This document shows, in pieces, positions 11,340 to 20,939 of a stretch of DNA of 64,000 bases; within the stretch, counting starts at the first letter, position 1; each line of letters starts with the position of its first letter. This DNA comes from Clavaria fumosa (lineage: Eukaryota; Basidiomycota; Agaricomycetes; Agaricales; Clavariaceae): contig OX637806.1 of NCBI GenBank assembly GCA_951802425.1, positions 1,798,001 to 1,862,000 of the forward strand, given 5' to 3'. Under the pieces are notes generated by a model, which was not told the origin of the DNA, did no database searches, and worked only from the letters and a program-made list of their open reading frames with translations. A program made the translations under genes and the position numbers.

Positions 11340-12890
11340 GTAGAAACCAGCGTTGAAATGTGGTTGGGCGCATTGCTCTCTGCAGGTACATGCTTCTGTT
11401 TGTAACGCTATAGGGCACCTGAGATGTGCGTCTGCATCAATTCCCGCACTGCTTTTGTGGATTCTGCGTACTCAACTTCATACATATGGCCTCCGGATTT
11501 CATGGGCTTCCCCTTGGTCATCGCCACACACGCGTGTCCATCGAAGGTCATCTTGTGCTCTGTGAATTCATCCTTATTCGTCTCCCACCACAGCAAAATT
11601 CTAGTCTAAGCAGTTGTCTTCGTGGCGGCAACTCATTATAAAGCTGCTCGTCAAGCGAAAGCACCAAAGTCATACCTGCAGTCTCAGCCCCCATCTACCC
11701 CATCGTCGCAGTCGCAGGAGGCTCTTCTCTCTCGAGGTACTTTTCCACAGCGACCAGCCAACCAGGAGGATCTGGACTTGTTTCGCATTATCGTTCATTT
11801 CTGGAAATCTGTCAGTCATCCATCTCGGGTCGCGGAATCGCAATTAAGAAGTCCTTCGTACTTGGTAGGTCTCAATTACGACGCCCACCCTTAGCATGAT
11901 TGGCGATGCCATCGCGCCTCTTGTCGCACTCATGAACCACACGTGAGTCCTGAATGCGGTCGTCGTCTTCCCCGCTCTGCGTAGCGGTATGCAAGATGTC
12001 ATGCACGTCGTCGCGCTCCAGGAGGTGCATCTGTTAGTTCCTTTTGGGCCCGACTATAACTAAAATCTGTAATATCTCGTATAGATATTGCTCTCGTACG
12101 TCGATACGACGCTCCCGCGTGCAGCGCGCCTCGCCGCGCTACGGGAGACGTACAACTTCACGTGCACTTGCGCGTTGTGCAAAGCCCCAACTCGGGTGCA
12201 CCTGCGTGAAGCTGTCGAGTGTTGAAAGCGCTGTGGCGGTGCGTGCCCACTGCCAGGTCAGCAGCCCCTTCTTCAACTTTTCTCGCTTGATTCACCTTTG
12301 CTCACCACGCAAAATGTGGATGCATCGAATGCCTTACTTAGAGGGGAGGTTGGCAACAATGCGGTGCACGCTATGCGGCGTCGTAGTGGAGGTGGAGGGT
12401 GAGACGATGGTAGATGCCATTAGAGTCGCGCGGGAGGCGCTGGGCAAGGCGAAGAGGTTACAGTTTGCCGGTCAGTCTGTCTTATGTCCTGCATAACCCT
12501 GCCATATATATCCAGATTTTGTTGGCCTGTCAGAGCCTGAGGGAGCGCTTGTCCTCGCGACAGACGCGCTGGCGGTGCTCTGTTCGCAAGACGTGTGCGT
12601 GCTGGCGACAAGCCATCCACAGCTGGCGCTCACAAGGCTGATTGTCAGCTTGCGCATCATGACGAGGTTCCGACGCACGCCATCATCGAGCACCTCTGCC
12701 ACATGCAGCACAGTACCTCCAATAGTCATGGTGATGACGGACGCAGACAATGCGAAACGAGAGATCCAGACAGGCCTGGATGAGATGATCTGCATGCGAC
12801 GACAACTGCGCACGCGCTGGAGGGGTTGCTCGTGCGCGGCCACCCGTCATGCGGCATTGCGTGGGTGGTGGTTGGATGGCTGTGTGCAGT
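11340..12890 (+). pseudogene. Decayed SET/MYND (SMYD-like) gene
   Basis: Remnants of a SET-domain protein of the SMYD type (lysine methyltransferase fold). The readable core is LMNH followed by a TGA (11944-11946) where the conserved NHSCDPN cysteine is expected, then LNAVVVFPALRSGMQDV. Next come SYVDTTLPRAARLAALRETY and the post-SET cysteines FTCTCALC. A second TGA (12223-12225) falls in EC-stop-KRCGGACP. Further 3' there are CTLCGVVVEVEG and an intron-like break near 12470. Sequence from about 11340 to 11890 may be the eroded N-terminal part, but no clear MYND finger is visible. With two nonsense codons in conserved motifs it is unlikely to be functional. The family call rests on the SET/post-SET pattern only. 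Confidence 0.45.
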
Positions 12891-13304
12891 AGACGAACTG
12901 TGCCCTTCTCCAAAATAGCACCAAAGGGATTTTACAGTAAGTTATGTTTTGGACTTTGCAGTGTTTGTTGGTAAGTTGCAGAGTGCAAATGCAAGGATTG
13001 GGAGGTGACAGCAAGGCTAATAATACCCAAGATATTGGCATGGGGTTTTGTGCACCTAATAGAGAATATTATTCTGCACCTGTCCCACTGGTGCTACCCA
13101 TACTGCTCACCTACTCACCTCACTTGCACTGCCTGCCAACTCACCTCAATTGAAAATGCACCACTTGGCTTACCTCACTTGCACCTCCTGCCTCACTTGT
13201 GCCACCCACCTCATTCACCATGCACTAACCACACTCACACACCACCTGTGCTGCTCACTCTTATTGCACCAACTCCTGAGGTCTCTCAGTCTGCTCCCAC
13301 CTGC
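12891..13304. other. Low-complexity CAC/CTCACC-rich sequence
   Basis: About 0.4 kb without a supported gene. From 13080 to 13260 the plus strand is a loose repeat of CACCT and TGCAC words, which produces short meaningless open frames. Confidence 0.5.
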
Positions 13305-13430
13305 ATCAGCGAAACAGATTGGACAGGGGCTAGGTATGTACTGGTTTTAAGTGGTTTATAACACCTATAGGTAGTATAGAGAAGTATATACCAGTACATA
13401 CCTAGCCCCTGTCCAATCTGTTTTGCTGAT
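13305..13430. repeat. 126-bp hairpin repeat (40-bp inverted arms)
   Basis: Positions 13305-13344 and 13391-13430 are inverted copies of each other with one mismatch in 40 bases, separated by 46 bp. The outer words are ATCAGC and GCTGAT. This is the architecture of a small MITE or hairpin element; no target duplication is obvious. Confidence 0.7.
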
Positions 13431-13614
13431 GTGTCCCCAGTGATCTCAGATCTTCCTTCAGAGTCCACAGCCAGCAAGTCACCCTGCCACAGCCAACAAG
13501 TCACAGCCAGAAGACAAAGCCCTGTCTACCTACTCACCTACATCTACTATCCAAAGTCCAGTGATGACAGCCCCAAACTCAAGGAGGCCAATGTCTTCAC
13601 AGGTAAGCAGCCAG

Positions 13615-13917
13615 CATCAGGATTGCTTACATAAGCAGGCTGGAAAGGCCAAGAAAGGATTGCAAAAGAGTTGCAGGAAGATTGCAGATGAGTCACATGA
13701 CCTGAATGGGTGGCAGATTATGTAATGGGAAAATCACATGACCCGGGCCTGAGTGCATCACATGATGCACAGGTCCAAGTGTGGGAATGCCGGCAACTCC
13801 TGAAGCGCTCACTATATATACTGTGTCCTTTTCTTACTTGTGCCCTTTTCCCCTTATGTTAGTATTGTCATCATTGACCTTACGTTAAGTTGTGTGAGCG
13901 TGAGACTAAGTCTGACA
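13615..13917 (+). repeat. 5' LTR of A2
   Basis: A 303-bp LTR matching 31109-31412 and the A1 LTRs. It ends CTGACA; the first two bases of the usual TGTCAGG start are changed to CA. It contains the CTATATATACT TATA-like box near 13812. Many CpG sites of A1 are TpG or CpA here. Confidence 0.88.
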
Positions 13918-14177
13918 CAATACATCCCACCCAATCCACCCTAGCCCTGTGTCCTAACCTGGCTAGCCTGGACCCCTATCTCAAACTGTCACACTCTGTC
14001 ACAGCTTATCCCCCTCATCCTCTTCTTCTTTACCCTGCCTGCGGTGTGTAACAGAACTGCACAAAATTTTTACTGTGTGTAGATACATGTGACCAGACCC
14101 AGAGGAAGTCTACTGTGACCCTCCCCAAGTGATACTGAGTGCCCAAGGCCCGGATCTTTGTTTTACAGCTACGTACC

Positions 14178-14326
14178 TGTCACGGTCGATCCTAAATCTG
14201 GAGCTCAAAGGTCGCAGTGAGGTCGTGACAAGGTTGCGAGGGTCATGTGAATAGCTGACATGAAGGCTCAATGAGGAAGTAGAAAGAGGCGATTTCTGGA
14301 GAATATCAAAGTCTGGGGAATACATG
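14178..14326 (-). repeat. 3' LTR of B, distal part
   Basis: The 149 bp that match 25461-25609 of the other B LTR, ending at the A1 insertion point. Together with 20227-20704 it totals 627 bp, exactly the length of the intact B LTR. Confidence 0.88.
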
Positions 14327-14631
14327 TGTCAGGATCGCTTACATAAGCAGGTTGGAAAGGCCAAGAAAGGATCGCAAAAGAGTTGCGGGAAGTTTGCGGA
14401 CGAGTCACATGACCCGAACGGGTGGTGGCTTACATAATGGGAAAATCACGTGACCCGGGCCTGGACGCATCACGTGACGCACGGGGTCCGAGCGTGGGAA
14501 CGCCGGCAACTCCCGAACCTCTCGCTATATATACTACGTCGCTTTCTTACTTGTACCCTTTTCCCCTTATGTTAGTATCGTCATCATCGACCTTACGTTA
14601 AGTTGTGTGAACCGTGAGACTAAGTCTGACA
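14327..14631 (+). repeat. 5' LTR of A1
   Basis: A 305-bp LTR, TGTCAGGATCG to CTGACA, with TATA-like CTATATATACTACG near 14524 and several CACGTG/TCACGTGA words. Nearly identical to 19918-20221. Confidence 0.94.
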
Positions 14632-15284
14632 CAATACTAACATCAACCCCTGTCTGCCCTAGCCCCGTGTCCTAACCCGGCTAGCCTGGACCCCTATCTC
14701 AAACTGTCACACTCTGTGACAGCTTATCCCCCTCATCCTCTTTCTCTTTACCCTGCCCACAGTGTGCAACAGAACCGTGTGAAATTTTTACTGTGTGTAG
14801 ATACACGTGACCAGACCCAGAGGAAGTCTACTGTGACCCTCCCCAAGAGACACCGAGTGCCAAAGGCCCGGAACTTTGCTTTACAGCTACGTACCAGTGA
14901 ATCGTGTAGTGTACAGGGCACGGAAAGGCCCTATACATAGTTTTTCTGTAGTTTCCTGGTCCAGTGGACAGGGCCCTTGCTCTGTGACCATTGTCAGAAG
15001 GGCACACGGGCAACTCACTAGGAGTTGTGGAGTGACCACCTGGGACACCATTTGGGCCCCACGCTAGCAACAAGTTTTATAGAATAAGAGTTCTATAAGT
15101 ACCTAGATACATAGAGAGCAGCCTGAGAGGACAGGACTGCTAAGAGATCGAAGAAATCCTGAGTGCCCAAGGCCCGGAATTCTATTTACAGCGTCTGCGT
15201 CCGAGACCGGGTCGAGCCCAGCTCCCCCCCGATTCCCCTGTTACCGACGTCCCCGAAACCCCATCACCACCACCAGGGTCTGTG
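14632..15284 (+). other. A1 leader (primer-site and packaging region)
   Basis: This 650-bp non-coding leader lies between the 5' LTR and gag. The sequence right after the LTR (CAATACTAACATCAACC) would hold the primer-binding site, but I cannot assign the tRNA. The stretch 14881-14910 is the uninterrupted version of the site where B entered A2. Confidence 0.6.
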
Positions 15285-16286
15285 ATGGCTGACCACGTCG
15301 CCCCGCCTGAAGTCCATGCCACGAGGCTGGATTTAGTCGTTGCCCCATTCGATGGGCAAAAAAGAAATTTCCGTACATTCCTCCGGTCGCTCCGCCTCCT
15401 GTTTATGGCGAATCCGATAATCTATGCCACGGACCTGGCAAAGGTCCTCTACACCCTCAGCAAAATTACTGGCGAGGGGTTTGCCACAGAATGGGCAAAT
15501 GTGAAGGGAGAGGAAATCCTGGGTAACAACGAGGTTGGAACCTGGGCAGAATTTGTGGAAGAGATGAAGCGAGCGTTCGATGACCCGAACGACTGTGCGA
15601 CTGCCCTCGCAGATATTGCGAAGTTGAAACAGGGTGGCATGACGGCACCTGAGTTCTTCGCAAAGTTCAAAACAATGTTCCGAAGAGCGGGGATGACAGA
15701 AGTGGCCAATTTGGACATCCTGGTCCATTGGCTGGAGTCGAATCTGAGCAGGAGGCTAGTGGGAAAGGTCTATGGTGTTTCGCCAATGCCAGAGACCTAC
15801 GTGCAGTGGAAGGCACTTGCCGAAAAGCTAGACGCTCAGCAGCATCGCCTCGACGGAGTCATCGCACAACAGAACTCTGTGCGTCCTGCTCTGCCCGCAA
15901 CCAGCCGCCCCCTCCCTCAACAAACCCGCTTCGCCCCAGCCCCCCGTCCCTTCCTGGCCCAGCCTCTGGCCCGCACCCCTGCCCCTCCCACCATGCCGCG
16001 TCCCACCAATGCCGGTGATGCCATGGTGGTGGATCGTGCCCGTGCCCCTGGAGTGTTGCGCACCTGCTTCCGATGTGGCCAAGCTGGTCACATGGTGAGA
16101 GATTGCCAGCTCCAGGACACACGTCCGCAGATCCCGAGGCCACAGATCCGCGCCGTGGAAAGCCAGGCACGTAGTGCAGAGGACTATGAGAACGAGATCG
16201 CACTGCTCCGAGACCGCCTGGATTTGCTCGAGAGAGAGAAGAGGGCTCCTGTTGAAGAGCCGGATTTTGGAGACGAGGCCCAGTGA
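15285..16286 (+). CDS. gag: A1 gag (capsid-nucleocapsid)
   Basis: Structural protein of the retrotransposon particle, 333 aa. The N-terminal capsid-like half contains PFDGQKRNFRTFLRSLRLLF and TWAEFVEEMKRAFDD. A Pro-rich linker and a single CCHC zinc knuckle, CFRCGQAGHMVRDC, follow at about residue 265, and a short coiled coil (LLRDRLDLLEREK) ends the protein. The start is the ATG at 15285, in frame with a weaker GTG just upstream. The stop overlaps the start of the pol frame by four bases (pol is in the -1 frame), so pol is made either by frameshifting or by reinitiation; I see no classic slippery heptamer. The frame is intact. Confidence 0.93.
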   Translation: MADHVAPPEVHATRLDLVVAPFDGQKRNFRTFLRSLRLLFMANPIIYATDLAKVLYTLSKITGEGFATEWANVKGEEILGNNEVGTWAEFVEEMKRAFDDPNDCATALADIAKLKQGGMTAPEFFAKFKTMFRRAGMTEVANLDILVHWLESNLSRRLVGKVYGVSPMPETYVQWKALAEKLDAQQHRLDGVIAQQNSVRPALPATSRPLPQQTRFAPAPRPFLAQPLARTPAPPTMPRPTNAGDAMVVDRARAPGVLRTCFRCGQAGHMVRDCQLQDTRPQIPRPQIRAVESQARSAEDYENEIALLRDRLDLLEREKRAPVEEPDFGDEAQ

Positions 16287-19200
16287 GTCCGAACTGGAGT
16301 CTCAGGAGTAGATATCCCAGCCCCCCTCCCGTCCCTGTACCCGCAGCTAGTATCCCAAAATACACTATCTTGCAGCGGAGACACACCCGGATTGGGGCTG
16401 AGGTGAAGGACAAAGCGGAAACGGAAACCGCTAAAAGTGAAATACCGAAAAGAGAAAAGGGGACTAGCAGCCAAGTGGAGCCAACAAAGCACCTTGCAGA
16501 GGTGCTGAAGGACACCCTATTGCGTATGCCCCGAGAGCTCTCCATCCAGGTGCACCTGGAGGCTCTCAGCACTGGCAAAGGGGCAACTACGAAAGCCCTT
16601 GTCGACTCAGGCTGCACCAACTGCTTTATGGACTTGGAGTGGGCGAAAAAAGTGGGATTGGAACCATCTCCCTTGCTGAATCCAATCACCATGTATAATG
16701 TGGATGGAACACAGAACAGAGATGGTAAGATCCGGTATGGGATGGAGCTGCTTGTGATGGTTGGCGACCACCAGGAGCGGATCCACTTCCTGCTAGGGAA
16801 GACTCAGTCCCACACGGCGATCCTTGGGTATGACTGGCTAAAGCGTCATAATCCAGAGATTGACTGGGTGAAAGCTGAAGTAAGGCTCACCCGCTGCCCC
16901 AACTCCTGTGCCTCCTCCCCACACAGCCACCGGTCCCCTGTTCGACCCTCAGGTCCACCAAAAGCGAGTACCCTGGCCTCGGCCAGTATCCCGGACACCC
17001 GTTTTCCCAACACTGGCCCTACCCCTGATTGGCCCAGCCGCTACCCTTTGGTTTTTAGTGAAGCAAAGTGGGATGAGCTCCCCCGCTCCCGCCCTGACTT
17101 TGATATCAAAATCGAGTTTAAAACAGACCCTGGACACCTCTCCTCTAAGCTATACTCTCTGATGCGAGAAGAGATGGTGGAAATGAATCGCTGGGTGGAT
17201 GAGCAGCTAGCTTCTGGACGAATCCGACCTTTGAAGTCCCCGTACGCAAGCCCCTTCTTCTTCAAACGTGAGAAGGACAAGCTGCGGCCGATTATCGATT
17301 ACTCTAGGCTGAACTCGTATCTAATCAAAGACAAGTACCCCCTCCCCCTCATACGAGACACTGTGGATGTGTTAAAGGGGGCGACCATCTATTCCAAGAT
17401 TGATGCGAAGGGAGGTTTCCCATCGATGCAGGTCTGGCCAGAACATCAGCACCGCTGTGCTTTCCTAACGCCCCGTGGACTCTTCGAACCGGCAGTTATG
17501 TGGTTTGGGCTGCAGAATGCACCTGCAACCTTCCAGCGCTTCATGAACCATGTGTTGAGAGAAGAGATTGCAGGGGGGCATGTCCGAGCCTATGTCGATG
17601 ATGTTATAGTGTTTGCAGAGGATTTGGCTACACATCGGTATTGGATGGATCGGGTCTTGAAGAAGTTTGGGGAGAATGGCCTGTGTCTCAGACTCAGCAA
17701 GTGCGAGTTCGAGAAGAGTGAGGTTTTCTTCCTGGGGATGAAGATCTCCCACAACCGTCTAGAGCATGACCCAGCTAAAGGCGCGGCGATCCGTAACTGG
17801 CCCAGACCGAAAAATGTGAAAGAGGTACAAAGATTCAACAGGATGCTGAACTACCTCCGCCGGCACATCCCAAATCTCTCTGCCCGGGCAAAACCACTCT
17901 TCCGGCTGACAGGGAAAGTCCCGTGGAGATGGGAGGAGGAGGAGGAAGCAGCCTTCCAAGATCTCCGCCTGGCACTAGTATCAGCCCCGGTCTTGGCTCT
18001 ACCACAAGACAAAGGGAGATGGAAGGTAGAAACAGATGCGAGCAACTTGGCGACTGGAGGAGTTCTCTCACAGCAGCAGGTGGATGGGACTTGGAGAGTT
18101 GTAGACTACATCTCCAAAGCCCTCACTGCAGCTGAGAAGAATTACGATGTGTACGACAAGGAGTTCCTGGCTGTAATCCGGGCACTACGCGAGTGGCGGG
18201 CTTACCTGATTGGGGTGGAAGAGACTATCGAAATCTGGATGGACCATGCTAACCTCCAGTACTTCCGGAAGCCCCAGAAGTTGAAACCGAGGCAGGTCCG
18301 TTGGGTTGGAGAGCTCCAGTGCTTTGACTTTGAGATCAAGTACCGTACTGGGAAGTCAAACACGAAAGCTGATGCACTCTCATGGAGGCCAGATTATGGA
18401 GAGATGGTGGAGGAGGATGCACCAGTACAGGTCTTCCCAGAAGCTGAGACCCAGACATCATTCACATCAGAGATGGAGACGCTACTCCAGAAAAACAGTG
18501 CGGTATATGTGCAGAAGCCGGAGGAGCTTGATGATGAGTGGACGAGAGATCGGATGGGACTCTGGCGGAAGGCAGAAATCACTTGGGTGCCCCCAGAAGC
18601 ACGTGAGGCAGTGCTCACCTTTGAGCATGACCTCCCCATCGCAGGACACCCTGGTCCACGGAAACTGAGGGCGGCTCTGCTGAGGTCCTATTGGTGGGTG
18701 GGCATGGTGAAGGATTCCAATCGGTATGCAGGTGGATGTGAGACATGCCAACGAATCAAGCCTGATCGTACCAGGCGTGCCGCTCCACTCCATCCGCACC
18801 CTGTCCCTGAGAGCCCCTGGGCAGTCATCTCTTGGGACATTGTTGGACCTTTCCCCCTCTCACGTGGTCACAATGCGATCCTTGTCATTGTCGACAAGTT
18901 TACAAAACGAACTCTCATCGAAGCTATTGGCCTTGACCTCACGGGACTTGGTGCTGCTCGGATCCTTCGAGACCAGGTCTTCCGCGACCATGGAGTCCCG
19001 CAGAAAGTTGTGAGTGACCGGGGAACCCAATTTGTGTCCAGATTCATGAGGGAGTTTTATGGGATGATTGGAGTTAAGGCGAACCCGAGCACTGCCTTCC
19101 ACCCACAAACAGATGGACAGACAGAGCGGGTCAATCAGGAGGTTGAAGTGTATCTCCGGGCCTATGTTGACCATCTGCAGGATGATTGGGCAGAGTGGCT

Positions 19201-19339
19201 ATCCACAGCCGAGTTCGCGCTCAATAACCGAGAGCACTCAGCCACTGGATTCACACCTTTCTATCTGGAGTATGGCCGGCACCCTTGGAATGGAGGTATC
19301 CGGCCGCCCTCTGAAGTGAACCCTGCAGCAGACGAGTGA
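16283..19339 (+). CDS. pol: A1 pol: protease, reverse transcriptase, RNase H, integrase
   Basis: A polyprotein of about 1018 codons, open throughout. Protease active site is ALVDSGCTNCF (about residue 107). Reverse transcriptase runs from SPFFFKREKDKLRPIIDYSRLN through KIDAKGGF to the catalytic YVDDVIVF (about residue 437). RNase H follows with VETDASNLATGGVLSQ, YDKEFLAVIRAL and RTGKSNTKADALS. Integrase has the zinc region H(4)H...C(2)C (HDLPIAGH, CETCQ), then SWDIVGPFP, SDRGTQF and TERVNQEVE, which carry the D, D and E residues. There is no ATG at the left end of the frame; it is entered from gag. It stops at TGA 19337-19339, where A2 has TGG (30528 region), so the chromodomain part is cut off by one G-to-A change. 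Confidence 0.92.
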   Translation: MSPNWSLRSRYPSPPPVPVPAASIPKYTILQRRHTRIGAEVKDKAETETAKSEIPKREKGTSSQVEPTKHLAEVLKDTLLRMPRELSIQVHLEALSTGKGATTKALVDSGCTNCFMDLEWAKKVGLEPSPLLNPITMYNVDGTQNRDGKIRYGMELLVMVGDHQERIHFLLGKTQSHTAILGYDWLKRHNPEIDWVKAEVRLTRCPNSCASSPHSHRSPVRPSGPPKASTLASASIPDTRFPNTGPTPDWPSRYPLVFSEAKWDELPRSRPDFDIKIEFKTDPGHLSSKLYSLMREEMVEMNRWVDEQLASGRIRPLKSPYASPFFFKREKDKLRPIIDYSRLNSYLIKDKYPLPLIRDTVDVLKGATIYSKIDAKGGFPSMQVWPEHQHRCAFLTPRGLFEPAVMWFGLQNAPATFQRFMNHVLREEIAGGHVRAYVDDVIVFAEDLATHRYWMDRVLKKFGENGLCLRLSKCEFEKSEVFFLGMKISHNRLEHDPAKGAAIRNWPRPKNVKEVQRFNRMLNYLRRHIPNLSARAKPLFRLTGKVPWRWEEEEEAAFQDLRLALVSAPVLALPQDKGRWKVETDASNLATGGVLSQQQVDGTWRVVDYISKALTAAEKNYDVYDKEFLAVIRALREWRAYLIGVEETIEIWMDHANLQYFRKPQKLKPRQVRWVGELQCFDFEIKYRTGKSNTKADALSWRPDYGEMVEEDAPVQVFPEAETQTSFTSEMETLLQKNSAVYVQKPEELDDEWTRDRMGLWRKAEITWVPPEAREAVLTFEHDLPIAGHPGPRKLRAALLRSYWWVGMVKDSNRYAGGCETCQRIKPDRTRRAAPLHPHPVPESPWAVISWDIVGPFPLSRGHNAILVIVDKFTKRTLIEAIGLDLTGLGAARILRDQVFRDHGVPQKVVSDRGTQFVSRFMREFYGMIGVKANPSTAFHPQTDGQTERVNQEVEVYLRAYVDHLQDDWAEWLSTAEFALNNREHSATGFTPFYLEYGRHPWNGGIRPPSEVNPAADE

Positions 19340-19891
19340 ATGGCCAAGCTCACGGAATCCCGAAGAGCAGCCAGGGATGCAATGGGGAAGGCGGCAGATG
19401 CGATGAAGGCTAGCTATGATAAAGGAAAGCGCCCGAGTCGTGAATACTCAAAGGGGGACTTAGTCTGGCTGGATACCCGGAACCTGAAAATGGATCGACC
19501 ATCCAAGAAGCTTGACAACAAGCGGGCTGGACCCTTCACCATCGAAGAGAAGGTTGGACCAGCAGCATACCGACTCAAGCTCCCCCGAGCATGGCGCATT
19601 CACCGGGTTTTCAATGAGTTGCTACTCACCCCGTATATTGCTCCCTCTTTCCCTTCCCAGAACTTGCCTCCACCCCCACCCCCCACGATTGACGATGACC
19701 ACTTGGAGTATGAGGTGGAGGAAATTCTTGATGTCAAGAAGGTTGGATGGGGAGTGAAGTATTTGGTGAAGTGGTTAGGATACCCTGCAGAGGAGAACAC
19801 CTGGGAACCTCGTCGCAACCTCACTAACGTTGCACTGTTGCTCCGGGACTTCTTCCAGCAATACCCTGACAAGGCGAAGTTGGCAGGTTGA
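19340..19891 (+). CDS. A1 pol C-terminal part with chromodomain
   Basis: Continues in the same frame directly after the TGA at 19337, beginning ATG GCC. It contains the integrase tail (KGDLVWLDTRNLK, GPFTIEEKVGPAAYRLKLP, RIHRVFNELLLTPY), a Pro-rich spacer, and a chromodomain of the type found in chromoviruses: EYEVEEILDVKK, KYLVKWLGYPAEENTWEP, NLTNVALLLRDF. Chromodomains steer integration to marked chromatin. It would be produced only by readthrough, by reinitiation at this ATG, or in a copy without the stop. 184 codons with stop. Confidence 0.88.
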   Translation: MAKLTESRRAARDAMGKAADAMKASYDKGKRPSREYSKGDLVWLDTRNLKMDRPSKKLDNKRAGPFTIEEKVGPAAYRLKLPRAWRIHRVFNELLLTPYIAPSFPSQNLPPPPPPTIDDDHLEYEVEEILDVKKVGWGVKYLVKWLGYPAEENTWEPRRNLTNVALLLRDFFQQYPDKAKLAG

Positions 19892-19917
19892 GACGCCCAG
19901 CCTTAAGAGGGGGGTGA

Positions 19918-20221
19918 TGTCAGGATCGCTTACATAAGCAGGTTGGAAAGGCCAAGAAAGGATCGCAAAAGAGTTGCGGGAAGTTTGCAGACGAGTCACG
20001 TGACCCGAACGGGTGGTGGCTTACATAATGGGAAAATCACGTGACCCGGGCCTGGACGCATCACGTGACGCACGGGTCCGAGCGTGGGAACGCCGGCAAC
20101 TCCCGAACCTCTCGCTATATATACTACGTCGCTTTCTTACTTGTACCCTTTTCCCCTTATGTTAGTATCGTCATCATTGACCTTACGTTAAGTTGTGTGA
20201 ACCGTGAGACTAAGTCTGACA
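19918..20221 (+). repeat. 3' LTR of A1
   Basis: 304 bp, TGTCAGGATCG to CTGACA, preceded by the purine tract AAGAGGGGGGTGA and followed by the target duplication ACATG. Confidence 0.94.
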
Positions 20222-20226
20222 ACATG

Positions 20227-20704
20227 CCAAGTATCTACTTGTATATATACTGGAGTCCAAGACCATGGAAACGATATTAGTACAAGGTAGTAAGAGGAGA
20301 TGTACAATGGAAGCGACGGTAGGGAGGAAATGAAAGTATCCGGGTGACGATCGCGAAGTTGCCATGGTCCCAAGAAGGGAAGCGTCGGTTGGCGGGGGAA
20401 TGGGATAGCGGTGCAAGGACGCCAGGGGGACAGGAAGCCACTGTGGGAAGGAGATGGGGATGCCAAGGGGATGGGATAATGGTAAAGGTGGGGCGCGGGA
20501 GAAAACAAGGTCGTGTTAGGGATGGTCGCTTGATGGGCAACGTCAAGTGTCAGCCTGCTGACAGGGTGATGGCATCCCGCTTGATGTGCCATCACACATT
20601 TGGGCCGTACTGTCGGTGGTGGTCACGTGAGTCCTGTGACTTACTGATCATGTGACAGGTCACGTGTCCGCGGCCTTTGCGAGTCACGTGATGTCGCTGT
20701 GACA
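20227..20704 (-). repeat. 3' LTR of B, proximal part
   Basis: Continuation of the B LTR after the A1 insertion; it matches 25615-26087. It starts TGTCACAGCGACATC on the minus strand and includes CACGTG/TCACGTGA words. Confidence 0.88.
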
Positions 20705-20715
20705 TATTCCCCTTC

Positions 20716-20805
20716 CTAAGATTTGTTCTCCTGGACAAACTCCACAATGGCCTCCTTCGTGCATGTGAGGTTCTCCAGGGGCTCCCAAGTATTCTCCCAG
20801 TAGTA
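20716..20805 (-). pseudogene. B chromodomain tail (C-terminal scrap of pol)
   Basis: On the minus strand the frame reads YWENTWEPLENLTCTKEAIV and ends FVQENKS-stop twelve bases before the LTR. This is the second half of a chromodomain, closely similar in pattern to the A family (ENTWEP) but clearly another lineage. Everything upstream of it in pol is missing; satellite begins within about 130 bp. Confidence 0.8.
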
Positions 20806-20939
20806 CTGACTCAAATAATTAACTAGACACAGCAGTTAGGTATAATTCATAGTGTACTCTTTGCAGCTACAGCTGAACAAGGAATCCTTATGGTCAGTCA
20901 ACTTGTCTAGTTAACTTGTCAAAGGTAGTACATGGGGGA

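Larger units (their letters stand above)
14327..20221 (+). mobile_element. Ty3/gypsy chromodomain element A1, young, nearly intact
   Basis: A 5.9-kb element with LTRs 14327-14631 and 19918-20221 (TGTCAG...CTGACA) and the perfect target duplication ACATG at 14322-14326 and 20222-20226. Order: LTR, leader, gag, protease-RT-RNaseH-integrase, chromodomain, purine-rich AAGAGGGGGGTGA, LTR. The empty target (TACATGCCAAGTATC) is preserved in the other B LTR near 25603-25618. The two LTRs differ at about four positions by eye, so the insertion is recent. Confidence 0.95.

Noticed and set aside
11408..11596. Minus-strand 62-codon frame (KMTFDGHACVAMTKG)
   Set aside because: Looks protein-like but has no recognisable family, no exon partners and lies opposite decayed SMYD-like sequence.
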